Shown here one piece after another: positions 43,343 through 51,290 of a DNA stretch of 64,000 nt. The notes below the pieces were generated by a model. That model was not told the origin of the DNA. It saw nothing but the letters and a program-made list of their open reading frames with translations, and searched no databases. The stretch is from positions 1 to 64,000 of the forward strand of contig DASPTQ010000194.1 of the NCBI GenBank assembly GCA_035623335.1, read 5' to 3'. Made by a program: the position numbers and the translations under genes. This DNA comes from JAFAGX01 sp035623335 (GTDB lineage: Bacteria > Acidobacteriota > Terriglobia > Terriglobales > Acidobacteriaceae). How positions within the stretch are numbered: the stretch's first letter is position 1; every line of letters starts with the position of its first letter.

Positions 43343-44227
43343 TTAGGGTTCCACTCCCCCGGGGTCTTTCGCGCCTTTGTTTCGCGAGAGCTTGTGCCCG
43401 AGATCCAGGGCGAATTCTTGTAGCCAGTTCGAAATCGCTCCAAAGCCAGCCTGCGCCAGCACCGCGTAAGCACCATTCTGCCAGGGACTCTGGCTGCCCG
43501 GCCTCCAGGTCTTAGCGATCGCGCCCGCGCTAAACGCCGCCAGGTAGAGTGGTACCTGCGCCTTCTCCTCGGTTTCGGTGGAGTTGTACGTCACGAAGTT
43601 GCGCCACATTGCGTGTCGGGTCCGCGGCCAAAATCCCAGGCAGCGGCACAAGTCGTAGCGCGGTTCGTAGCCGAGAACAGCGTCTCCCGCCGAGGTCAGT
43701 GTGTTCTGAATGATGAACTGCCCGTAGCGCGAGCCAAAACGCTTTCCGTAACCGGCGAAACCGCCGCCCCATTCATAAGGTACGCCTCGAGCCTGGTCCA
43801 CGCCGGCGGCGAACAGCCGCTTCAGATAACTGGCCCCCGTCAGATAGGTTTGTCGCACATAGACCTCACCGCGCTCCCGGTTGTCGAGAGGTTGCAGATT
43901 CCGATTGGCAGGAACATAGGCTCCCAAAAACCACTCGGCCGGAAGGTTCATAACCCGGTTGACTCCCGCCTCCACCTTCGCCACCGTCCCCTCCTCCGCC
44001 GGCTGGCTGGCACCCTGAGCATCCTTTGCCGAGGTGTCCGGTTTTTGTCCCTGCTGCCCGGACGGCTCTGGTGCATTCTTCGAGCAAGAATCTTGCGGGG
44101 CGCCTTGGCTGCCCTCCTCCTGCGCCAAGCACGTCCCAGCCATTAACAGTACGCCACTCAAAAACATGAACCCATAGCGACGGAGGGCAGCCACGTCCGG
44201 GCCTATCCTGGCTTTCCGGGTCACCAT
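43343..44227 (-). CDS. Secreted protein of unknown function, Acidobacteria type
   Basis: 294 residues. A signal peptide (YGFMFLSGVLLMAGTCLAQ) is followed by a low-complexity Gln/Ala/Pro-rich stretch, then a conserved-looking helical region (NRVMNLPAEWFLGAYVP, VPYEWGGGFAGYGKRFGSRY, YDLCRCLGFWPRTRHAMW) ending in two amphipathic segments (YLAAFSAGAIAKTW, AVLAQAGFGAISNWLQEFA) that could sit in a membrane. Function unknown. ATG 44227 has GAGG 4 bases upstream. Convergent with the AmiC-like gene. Confidence 0.75.
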   Translation of the reverse strand: MVTRKARIGPDVAALRRYGFMFLSGVLLMAGTCLAQEEGSQGAPQDSCSKNAPEPSGQQGQKPDTSAKDAQGASQPAEEGTVAKVEAGVNRVMNLPAEWFLGAYVPANRNLQPLDNRERGEVYVRQTYLTGASYLKRLFAAGVDQARGVPYEWGGGFAGYGKRFGSRYGQFIIQNTLTSAGDAVLGYEPRYDLCRCLGFWPRTRHAMWRNFVTYNSTETEEKAQVPLYLAAFSAGAIAKTWRPGSQSPWQNGAYAVLAQAGFGAISNWLQEFALDLGHKLSRNKGAKDPGGVEP

Positions 44228-44706
44228 GAAGCCTCGACCCGTCGGCCCAAGCTACGGCCCGACATTCTCCAGGTTTCATCCAAATCCCGCTTCAAACCGC
44301 TCATAATTCTCCACTCGCGACAACCCAGACCGACGGAATATCGGGCCAAGCAGGCCTGTTCTTAGTCGTATGATGACATCGATGTCTATCGAGGCCACGC
44401 ATATCCATAAGAAAGTTGCTTGCCCAAGTTGGTTCAGCCTGACGATTGGGGATTCCGTTTAGGTTCTGGTTCAATTCGGAGGCTTTCAGGACGCTGATTC
44501 GGCTTGCCCTCGAAAAGTCGAGTGGACTCTTCGGCGCAGGGTAGTTTTTCGGCAAGTAGGAGCCGAAATACCGAATTTCCCCTACATCGGATTGGGTGTC
44601 TGATCGAAGCCGCGGCGGACATGGGGAAGCCGCAATGGCATCGGTCGTTTTCAATCGTCTTATGCTACGGGACTAGGATGAGGGGGGTACCAACTGAATC
44701 GCCCAT
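44228..44706. other. Non-coding stretch, nothing recognised
   Basis: About 480 bases. Small frames exist but lack ribosome sites and credible composition. It probably includes the promoter of the secreted protein gene ending at 44227. Confidence 0.5.
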
Positions 44707-45009
44707 CTAGGCTGATATCAATCGAAAGAGTGTCCTGCGTCTTCGCGCTTCCCATTCCTCGCGGGTGAGTTCAATTAGGTTGGCGTGGGTGACAAAACCT
44801 GGCTTGCGAAAATCCCTGCCGACGCTTGCTATGGTCCAGAATGGACTGCCTTTGGAGAGGGTGCCGGCCACTTTTCGAGCCGTTACTTCTTCCCAGAACT
44901 CGCCCGTACACTCTGCCCGCTGGTGAAGGAAAAGCCACCACAGGTCTTCATCGCTCATGATTCTCAGTTTCAGACGAAGACGGCACGCTTCAGGCCGTCT
45001 GATATTCAT
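44707..45009 (-). CDS. Small protein of unknown function
   Basis: 100 residues. ATG 45009 has a strong ribosome site, GGAGG at 45016-45020, 6 bases upstream, the main reason to accept it. The sequence is rich in Arg, Glu and Trp (SDEDLWWLFLHQRAECTGEF, TREEWEARRRRTLFRLIS) with no membrane segment, suggesting a soluble helical protein. It lies 132 bases downstream of the second Flp pilin gene on the same strand and may share its transcript. No family recognised. Confidence 0.55.
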   Translation of the reverse strand: MNIRRPEACRLRLKLRIMSDEDLWWLFLHQRAECTGEFWEEVTARKVAGTLSKGSPFWTIASVGRDFRKPGFVTHANLIELTREEWEARRRRTLFRLISA

Positions 45010-45141
45010 TCCTGACCTCCGAAGGGCTGATAGTTTGGATCCCCCAAGAACAGAATCGTGTATGGACAGTGCCAATCACGGCGGCCGCTTCCTACGGTGA
45101 AGCGTAATTGCGACAGGCTTGAGTAATTCATTGATGTGTGA

Positions 45142-45309
45142 TCATTGTGCGAGCGAACTGGCGGTAGCGGAAAAGGCGTTATTGGCATTTCCTCCGATCA
45201 GGCGAACCGTAGCAACAACCAGCACCAAAATGACTGCTAGCATCACCGCATATTCGGCGATGTCCTGCCCCTCCTCTTGAAACCACAGCCGATATAAGAG
45301 TGCGAGCAT
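45142..45309 (-). CDS. flp: Flp-family type IVb pilin, second copy
   Basis: 55 residues, starting at ATG 45309 with a perfect AGGAGG 7 bases upstream. The cleavage motif is EEEGQDIAEYAVM, and the helix reads LAVILVLVVATVRLIGGNANN. It matches the pilin at 29722-29889 at most positions, with equal length and the same ribosome site spacing, but it uses ATG and has its own upstream region. As with the first copy, no Tad assembly genes are nearby. Probably an unlinked paralog of the major Flp pilin. Confidence 0.88.
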   Translation of the reverse strand: MLALLYRLWFQEEGQDIAEYAVMLAVILVLVVATVRLIGGNANNAFSATASSLAQ

Positions 45310-46094
45310 GGCGTACCTCCTACAAGATTGAGACCGCTAACATAACTAAGGATGGGCGACAGCTGTGTGAGACCCGCGCGTGTGAGCGAAATGCTGGCGC
45401 TCAGCCCGAGTGTGCAAGCGATTCTGCGCTCGCCGCTTCAACTTTGTCAAGTGAGCGTGCCCGGTTGTCCGCCCTGCTTTTCCACGTTCGGCAAACAGAG
45501 CTCTCGTCTACTCCCGCCGAGCCGTTGCGAAGGCGAAAACCGCGCTGAACTCATCTGAGTTGCACCAGTATTGGGACATGACATGGTGCTTGGATCCCTC
45601 GCCGACCAGCCGGCGTGGCCCGTCGAAGAGCGCGTTCATGCGACTTCCCTTCCCCGTCAGGCTTGATTCTAGTGCTTACCCTGTTCTCCGCAAAGCGAGG
45701 ACCCTGAGGCCATCGTTGATTATTGATCGCAATCTTAGGGGGGCGCTATGAAGGTCTGCGCGTTACTTTCTTGGCATTCACTTGCACCGCTCTTAGTGCC
45801 ATGGCGGAGGACGCGAGGGCGCTCGCCGGAATCACTGGCGCTCGGTTCGCACCTGGCATGGTGGTCGAGTCGGAGGCAAGGCTAGCCCCTTTTCGAGTAT
45901 AGCCTCGCACAACGATCACCGATCAGCCGGATCGTAGCTTCGCCCGCACCAGTCGTTAGACGCTGCGACTGGCGATTCCATACAGGATTAGGTCACCGTC
46001 GATTCCCGAGCATCTGAAAAGCACAGCAGGGTTGAAACTTGAAGGGCCCGAGGTACGAGTGCGGTTCGCTTCCGCCCGCTGGACGGACAGCCTA
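45310..46094. other. Gene-poor stretch of 785 bases
   Basis: No supported gene. A short frame near 45750-45900 looks vaguely like a signal peptide but has no in-frame start with a ribosome site. At about 45916-45945 the minus strand has a short resemblance to the ATVRLIG part of the Flp pilins, perhaps a relic. Confidence 0.45.
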
Positions 46095-46430
46095 TCAGGC
46101 CGCCTTCTTGTGGTTGGCCCTCCACAGTTTCCATCGTTCCCGTTGGGCGGCTGCGATCTTCCTTCGGGCAGCTGCGGACAGGATGGGTCTAGGGCTCGCG
46201 GTCCCCGCTTGTACATTGCCTCTTTTTGCCCATCGTGCTTTTTGGGCAGCACTCATCTTCCTGCGGGCCGTGGTCGAAACAGAGCGCCTTGGTTTGGTCG
46301 CGAAACGTCCGCCGTTCAACTTACCCAGAACAGAAAGAGTCGCATCCACGTGCCTGAGTTGGTCTACCAACTTCACTCTCTCTGCTCTCAATTGGGAAAC
46401 TAAAGATGCCAAGCCCTTGAAATTTGCCAT
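46095..46430 (-). CDS. Small basic protein with repeated ARRKIAAAQRERW-type motif
   Basis: 111 residues. A helical N-terminus (LVSQLRAERVKLVDQLRHVDATLSVL) with coiled-coil spacing precedes two copies of a basic motif: TARRKMSAAQKARWAKR and AARRKIAAAQRERWKLW. It ends in NHKKAA. The composition suggests binding to nucleic acid; the family is known to me only as hypothetical. GAGGGG 6 bases upstream fixes ATG 46430, although the frame is open to 47336. A shorter relative with one copy of the motif is at 55110-55331. Divergent from the ribbon-helix-helix-like gene. Confidence 0.75.
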   Translation of the reverse strand: MANFKGLASLVSQLRAERVKLVDQLRHVDATLSVLGKLNGGRFATKPRRSVSTTARRKMSAAQKARWAKRGNVQAGTASPRPILSAAARRKIAAAQRERWKLWRANHKKAA

Positions 46431-46691
46431 TGCTTTCCCCTCGGGAAAAGATGTTAGCAGGATTGTGCAGAATTGCACAGCCACCGTCGTCGCCTCTCTC
46501 CAGCAACCGTGCTCCGGTCGGCGAGTTGTCGTTCTGCCGCTTGAGACGCCTGCCACAGACATTTCCTTTCGCCGTGTCTTGAGACTCCATTCCGCGATCG
46601 AACGAGGTATCAAGCAAGCTCCTACCCCAAAAGGGCCATTCGAGCCGCGGAAAAACTGTGGCAAAGTTATTGCATGGAGGGAAACGAACTC

Positions 46692-46877
46692 ATGGAGGAA
46701 AAGCATTCGGTAAGAATCAATGCCACAACGTACCGGAAACTGATGACGATTGCAGACGCGACGAACCATCCCGTCGCAAGCGTGATCGACTATGCCCTGA
46801 ATGATTGGGCCGACAGCGTCAGTGAGGTGTGGGCAGAACACCCGCCGGAGCAACCACGCGTGCGCTACATTATGTAG
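46692..46877 (+). CDS. Small ribbon-helix-helix-like protein
   Basis: 61 residues: a short beta-strand candidate (HSVRINATTYRKL), then two helices (MTIADATNHPVASVIDYALN and DWADSVSEVW). This is the layout of CopG/Arc-type DNA-binding proteins, though the match is weak. GGAGGG at 46676-46681 is 10 bases before ATG 46692; the earlier in-frame ATG 46674 overlaps that site and is rejected. Divergent from the basic-motif protein, with about 260 bases between, so it may control it. Confidence 0.6.
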   Translation: MEEKHSVRINATTYRKLMTIADATNHPVASVIDYALNDWADSVSEVWAEHPPEQPRVRYIM

Positions 46878-47456
46878 TTTCGGGAAGATGGTTGCCGCCG
46901 GCAGGAAGAACCGAACCCTGTAGTTCAGCTCTCGCGGCATGCCGTCGACTTCGGCAGAGGCTCTTCCCGGCAGGGATGCTGCTTTCCGTTCATCCGTCCG
47001 ATTCTTCCGCGGCCGTTTCCTTTCTTCACCCTCCCTGGCGGTCGCCTGAACTCTTCGAGAAACCGACGCAGCCTCCGCAACGGGATACTGCGCTCCCACC
47101 CAGTTTTCATGCATGATCAGAGAAACCCTAGCGTCTGGGAACCGCACGGTTCGCTGGCATCGATAGGGGCGACAAGGGAAGCCGGCGGCCTCCGCAGTGC
47201 CTGATAGCCGCAATAGATGGACGGGACATTTTTCCCGGAAAAAGCATTTCCTTCCCGGCGGGCCAAGGTAGGCTGAAGTTGATCGAGGCGAAGGGTATGA
47301 GACACAATACCGACCACCGGACAGGGGATTCCCCAACCGCCGACGTTATGGCGGTTGGTACATGAGCCAGACATGCGCGACATCGCTGCCGGACTAACCA
47401 GGATTCAGAAGAACGCGAAACAACTTGCCTGAGAGGGACAGGCCGAACTCACGACC
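46878..47456. other. Non-coding stretch, nothing recognised
   Basis: About 580 bases. The open frames here are extensions of the minus-strand basic protein frame or lack ribosome sites. Confidence 0.5.
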
Positions 47457-48389
47457 ATGCTCGAGCGATTCTCATACCGGGGCTGGAACAATGCGTACAA
47501 GCTGTCGAATGGCATCGTCGACTTGGTGATAACCGCCGATGTCGGTCCACGAATTGTCTTCTTCGGCTTTCGCGACAGGGAGAATGTGCTGCATGAGGTT
47601 GCGCAAGATGCGGGGAAGACTGGAGGGTCAGAGTTCCGTCTCTACGGAGGGCATCGCCTATGGGTTTCACCCGAGGTGGAAAGAACGTATTATCCCGACA
47701 ACGCTCCAGTCGCGGTTACGCAACACGGGCATGCCACTCGCTTCACGGCGCAGCGAGAGAAGTTGCCACCGGGCACCAATCTCGAGAAGGAACTGGAAGT
47801 TGAGCTGGCGGCTGCGGACTCCGAGGTGCGGATCACACACCGCATACGGAATAGCGATCGACATCCCACCAGGCTCGCTCCCTGGTCGCCCACAATGATG
47901 GGAGCGGGGGGACGCGTGATCCTGCCGCTTTCCCCCAGGATTGCGATGGACAACGATCACCTGCTGCCGGTGGGATTACTAGCCCTCTGGTCTTACACCG
48001 ACCTTGCCGACCCTCGCTGGGTACTGGGCACCGCCTATCTTCAGCTGCGGCAACTGGCAGATCCCCCGGGCCGTTTCCGAGAGCAAATGGGAGGGATCTA
48101 CAACACGGCTGGCTGGGGAGCGTATTTCCGACGGGGTTGCCTTTTCGTGAAGTACGCCGCGGTCATCAGCGGTGCGCAATATCCCGATTATGGCTGCAAT
48201 TTCGAGGTGTTCACCAACCCCGACTTCATCGAACTGGAAACGCTGGGGCCTCTGGTTGAACTGCGACCGGGAGAAGTCGTCGAACACGTCGAGCGCTGGC
48301 GGCTGTTTGCCGGCGTACCCGAGGGAGAGAACGATGCCTGGATTGACTCGGCGGTGGTTCCACGGGTGGAGCAAACGGCGCCTGGGTAA
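47457..48389 (+). CDS. Galactose-mutarotase-like protein (DUF4380-like)
   Basis: 310 residues, beta-rich throughout with the pattern of the galactose mutarotase/glycoside-binding fold (LVITADVGPRIVFFGF, GHRLWVSPE, PWSPTMMGAGGRVILPL, AGWGAYFRRGCLFVKY). WVSPEVERTYYPDNAPV and LAPWSPTMM are conserved-looking blocks near the expected active site. It may act on or bind a sugar. The oxidoreductase gene at 48470 follows 80 bases downstream on the same strand, which suggests a shared carbohydrate role. No strong ribosome site. Confidence 0.7.
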   Translation: MLERFSYRGWNNAYKLSNGIVDLVITADVGPRIVFFGFRDRENVLHEVAQDAGKTGGSEFRLYGGHRLWVSPEVERTYYPDNAPVAVTQHGHATRFTAQREKLPPGTNLEKELEVELAAADSEVRITHRIRNSDRHPTRLAPWSPTMMGAGGRVILPLSPRIAMDNDHLLPVGLLALWSYTDLADPRWVLGTAYLQLRQLADPPGRFREQMGGIYNTAGWGAYFRRGCLFVKYAAVISGAQYPDYGCNFEVFTNPDFIELETLGPLVELRPGEVVEHVERWRLFAGVPEGENDAWIDSAVVPRVEQTAPG

Positions 48390-48469
48390 ACCACTGCCCT
48401 ACTTCGAAACTTTCTAAAGGCGTGCCGGGCACCGGCTCCAGGATGTGAGTCTCAATTGAGGTCTTCTCC

Positions 48470-49615
48470 ATGAATTTGCGAGCAGCTGTGATTGGTGCCG
48501 GTTTCGTGGGAAGGGCGCATATTGAAGCCCTGCGGCGGCTGGCCATCCCCATCCAGGGCGTGCTGGGAAGTTCTCCCGCCCGGACCGAGGAGGCGTGTCG
48601 TTCGCTGGGAATCGCACGCGCCTACCGCTCGATGGACGAACTGGCGAGCGACGGGTCTGTGGATGTCGTGCACGTCTGCACCCCCAACCACCTTCATTTT
48701 GCGGAGGCGGAATTGGCTCTGCGAGCCGGGAAGCATGTGATGTGCGAAAAGCCGTTGGCCATGAATACCGGAGAAACCGCCCTGTTGGTACAGTTGGCGC
48801 GGGAACGGGGGAGAGTGGGAGCGGTGACCTACAATTCCCGCTACTACCCGCTTTGCCAGGAAGCACACGCGTTGGTGAAGCAGGGTACGATCGGCGAGCC
48901 CCGGATCGCACACGGTGCGTACTTGCAGGATTGGCTGTTTTATCCCAATGACTGGAACTGGCGTTTGGAACCCGCGTTAGGAGGGACGATGCGGGCCGTG
49001 GCGGACATCGGCACGCACTGGCTGGACTTGATCGTCTGGATCACGGGCCGCAACTTGACGGAGCTCTGCGCCGATCTAGCCACGGTCATTCCCGTGCGGC
49101 AACGCCCCACGGGGCCGGTTGAAACCTTCCAGAAGGCCGCTGATGCGGCGAGCGAACCCGTGCGGATGACCACAGACGATTATGCTTCCATCCTGCTGCA
49201 CTTCGAGGGAAACTTGCGAGGGGTGCTGACCGTATCGCAGGTGAGTGCCGGGCGCAAGAATCGAATGTGGTTTGAGATCGATGGCTCGGAAGGCTCGCTC
49301 GCGTGGGACGAAGAGCAACCCAATGTCCTCTGGATCGGCAGCCGCCAAGAAGCCAATCGCTGGCTGATCAAGGATCCCTCGCTCATGACCCCTCAGGCTC
49401 GCGCCTATGCGCGATATCCCGCTGGACATGCCGAAGGATATCCCGACACCTTCCTGCAGTTTTTTAGGGATTTCTATGGCCATATCGCCGCCGGCGATTT
49501 CCAGGTGCGGCCTACCTTCCCCACCTTTGAGACGGGCCATGATGGCGTCAAACTGTGCGAGCTCGTTGGCTTGAGCGCGAAGCAACGACGGTGGGTGCAG
49601 GTCCCCGGTTCATAG
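48470..49615 (+). CDS. Gfo/Idh/MocA-family oxidoreductase
   Basis: 381 residues. The N-terminal Rossmann domain has the GxGxxG motif in AAVIGAGFVGRAHIEAL, VHVCTPNHLH and the signature CEKPLAMN. The C-terminal domain carries the active-site region around MRAVADIGTHWLDLIVW (GTHWLD His). It would oxidise or reduce a sugar or inositol-type substrate with NAD(P). Typical length. Directly downstream of the mutarotase-like gene and probably cotranscribed. Confidence 0.92.
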   Translation: MNLRAAVIGAGFVGRAHIEALRRLAIPIQGVLGSSPARTEEACRSLGIARAYRSMDELASDGSVDVVHVCTPNHLHFAEAELALRAGKHVMCEKPLAMNTGETALLVQLARERGRVGAVTYNSRYYPLCQEAHALVKQGTIGEPRIAHGAYLQDWLFYPNDWNWRLEPALGGTMRAVADIGTHWLDLIVWITGRNLTELCADLATVIPVRQRPTGPVETFQKAADAASEPVRMTTDDYASILLHFEGNLRGVLTVSQVSAGRKNRMWFEIDGSEGSLAWDEEQPNVLWIGSRQEANRWLIKDPSLMTPQARAYARYPAGHAEGYPDTFLQFFRDFYGHIAAGDFQVRPTFPTFETGHDGVKLCELVGLSAKQRRWVQVPGS

Positions 49616-49677
49616 GATCAGCTACAGCGTTAGGATCGATCTCAGGGGTATCGATCAGGTTCACCCCAAAGAATCCC

Positions 49678-50832
49678 TCAGGCTGCCCGAGAGCGGCGGG
49701 TGAAACTCGCAAGCTCCGAACGTGACCGCAAGATCTGCAATATGTGTGCCCGAGTTACGATTCCCGAGATCTGGCCGTCCGACATGACGGGAAGTTGATG
49801 AACGTCTTCCCGGCCCATGGTCTCCAGGGCCTCTGCGGCGGGCATGTCGGGCGAGACGAAATGAATCTTATTCGCCTCGCGCATGACGTCGCCGACTCGA
49901 CGCATCCGCCAAGTCTGGGGATCGATTTCGCGGATCTCATGGGGGGTTATCAGCCCGACCATGCGGCCATTTTCAACCACCAGAAAGCATCGCCGGCCGG
50001 AACGCAGCAATTGTTCGTGGACGAACTCCTCGAGCGAGATATTAGGATCCACGGTCGGGTAGTCGCTAGACATGACGTCCTTCACCCGTAGACCACCGAG
50101 AAGGTCGCCTGTCTGGACCTGTAGGTAGGTAGCGCCCGCCGCTTGTAAAAGGAACCAACCGATAAAGGCAATCCACAGTCCGCTAAGCCCCGACCCCTGA
50201 AAGTATTGAAGAATTCCGATACCAATAAATATGACCGCGATCCCCTGGCCGATGCGGGCCGCCAAGCGGGTCGCACGCGCTCCATCACCCAGACTCCACC
50301 ATAGAACCGCTCGCAGTACGCGCCCACCATCCAGGGGAAAACCCGGAATCATGTTGAAGGCGCAGAGGGCCAGATTGATGCGGCCAAGCCAGACCAGAAG
50401 GGCGGTTCCCGGCGTTGCCGGGGACGTCGCCGGTACCCATCCGGATAACCGGGCGAACCCAAGCAGGATTAGGCCCAAAATCCCGCTGGTGATCGGGCCG
50501 ACAATGGCCATCCAGAACTCCGTCTTGGCGTCGGAAGCTTCTTTCTCAATCTGGGCTACACCTCCGAGCATGAACAAAGTGATTTTGTGAATGGGCAGCC
50601 CGCGCGCTTTCGCTACCACCGCGTGCGACAGCTCGTGGGCGAGGAGGCAAGCGAAGAACAGCACGCCCGTGATGATGGAAATAGTCCAAACCAGGGGTTC
50701 ACTCCAGTCACGATTCTCGTGATGGAACTGCGCCGCCAGTGAAAATGTGATGAGCAGCGCGATCACAAGCCAGCTATAATGCAGCCCGAGTTCCACACCG
50801 AATACGGTGCCAATTTTGATCTGGGATTTCAT
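49678..50832 (-). CDS. M50 site-2 protease with paired CBS domains
   Basis: 384 residues. Membrane helices flank the zinc motif HELSH (LLAHELSHAVVAK) and the second motif NMIPGFPLDGGRVLRA, which provides the Asp ligand. The C-terminal third holds two CBS domains (VKDVMSSDYPTVDPNISLEE and VGDVMREANKIHFVSPDMPA). Such proteins cut membrane-bound regulators inside the bilayer; the CBS part may gate activity by adenine nucleotides. The substrate is unknown. Convergent with the oxidoreductase gene, 62 bases apart. Confidence 0.93.
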   Translation of the reverse strand: MKSQIKIGTVFGVELGLHYSWLVIALLITFSLAAQFHHENRDWSEPLVWTISIITGVLFFACLLAHELSHAVVAKARGLPIHKITLFMLGGVAQIEKEASDAKTEFWMAIVGPITSGILGLILLGFARLSGWVPATSPATPGTALLVWLGRINLALCAFNMIPGFPLDGGRVLRAVLWWSLGDGARATRLAARIGQGIAVIFIGIGILQYFQGSGLSGLWIAFIGWFLLQAAGATYLQVQTGDLLGGLRVKDVMSSDYPTVDPNISLEEFVHEQLLRSGRRCFLVVENGRMVGLITPHEIREIDPQTWRMRRVGDVMREANKIHFVSPDMPAAEALETMGREDVHQLPVMSDGQISGIVTRAHILQILRSRSELASFTRRSRAA

Positions 50833-51290
50833 ATCGTTGACTCCCGCATCCCTCTGGGCAGATCAGACTCACCCGATTCCAGGCAACCGAACATGTTACC
50901 CCCTTCGACAGGGTGCTAGCCCAGTGCGTCTTCGAAGGCGCGTTCGACCCCGACTCGAGGGAGGTCACCCCGAGCGTTAAGTGGTGCCGTGCGCGGAATA
51001 CGTTCTGTCGAGGGTTTAGATGGCGAAAGCGGATCGATGAGTTGGGAAAATCGCTCATGAATGCTCTTTTCCGAGGGGCCAGGGCCCTCCTCGCAGAAGG
51101 TCTTGGCCTCCGCTCAAGGCCTGGACCGCGGGTTGGGGGGCGCACTTCGGTCCCGCTGGGGTGAGCTGCCATAGGGAGATGGAGAGGTCTGGCAAACGGA
51201 ATCACTCTGGCGAATCACGTAAAATTGCCTCTTCGGCCGGACGCTTAGGCAAGCGACATTAGGACACGATCCTGTGACAGGAGCACCGTT
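50833..51290. other. Intergenic region between divergent genes
   Basis: About 460 bases between the M50 protease and DUF885 genes. It must contain both promoters, but none is clear. No RNA gene or supported frame was seen. Confidence 0.5.

Noticed and set aside
45746..45902. Short frame with a signal-peptide-like stretch (TFLAFTCTALSAMAED)
   Set aside because: No start codon with a ribosome site in that frame; the nearby ATG is in another frame.
46095..47336. A 413-codon minus-strand frame
   Set aside because: Only the last 111 codons look like protein, and they have their own ribosome site and ATG at 46430.
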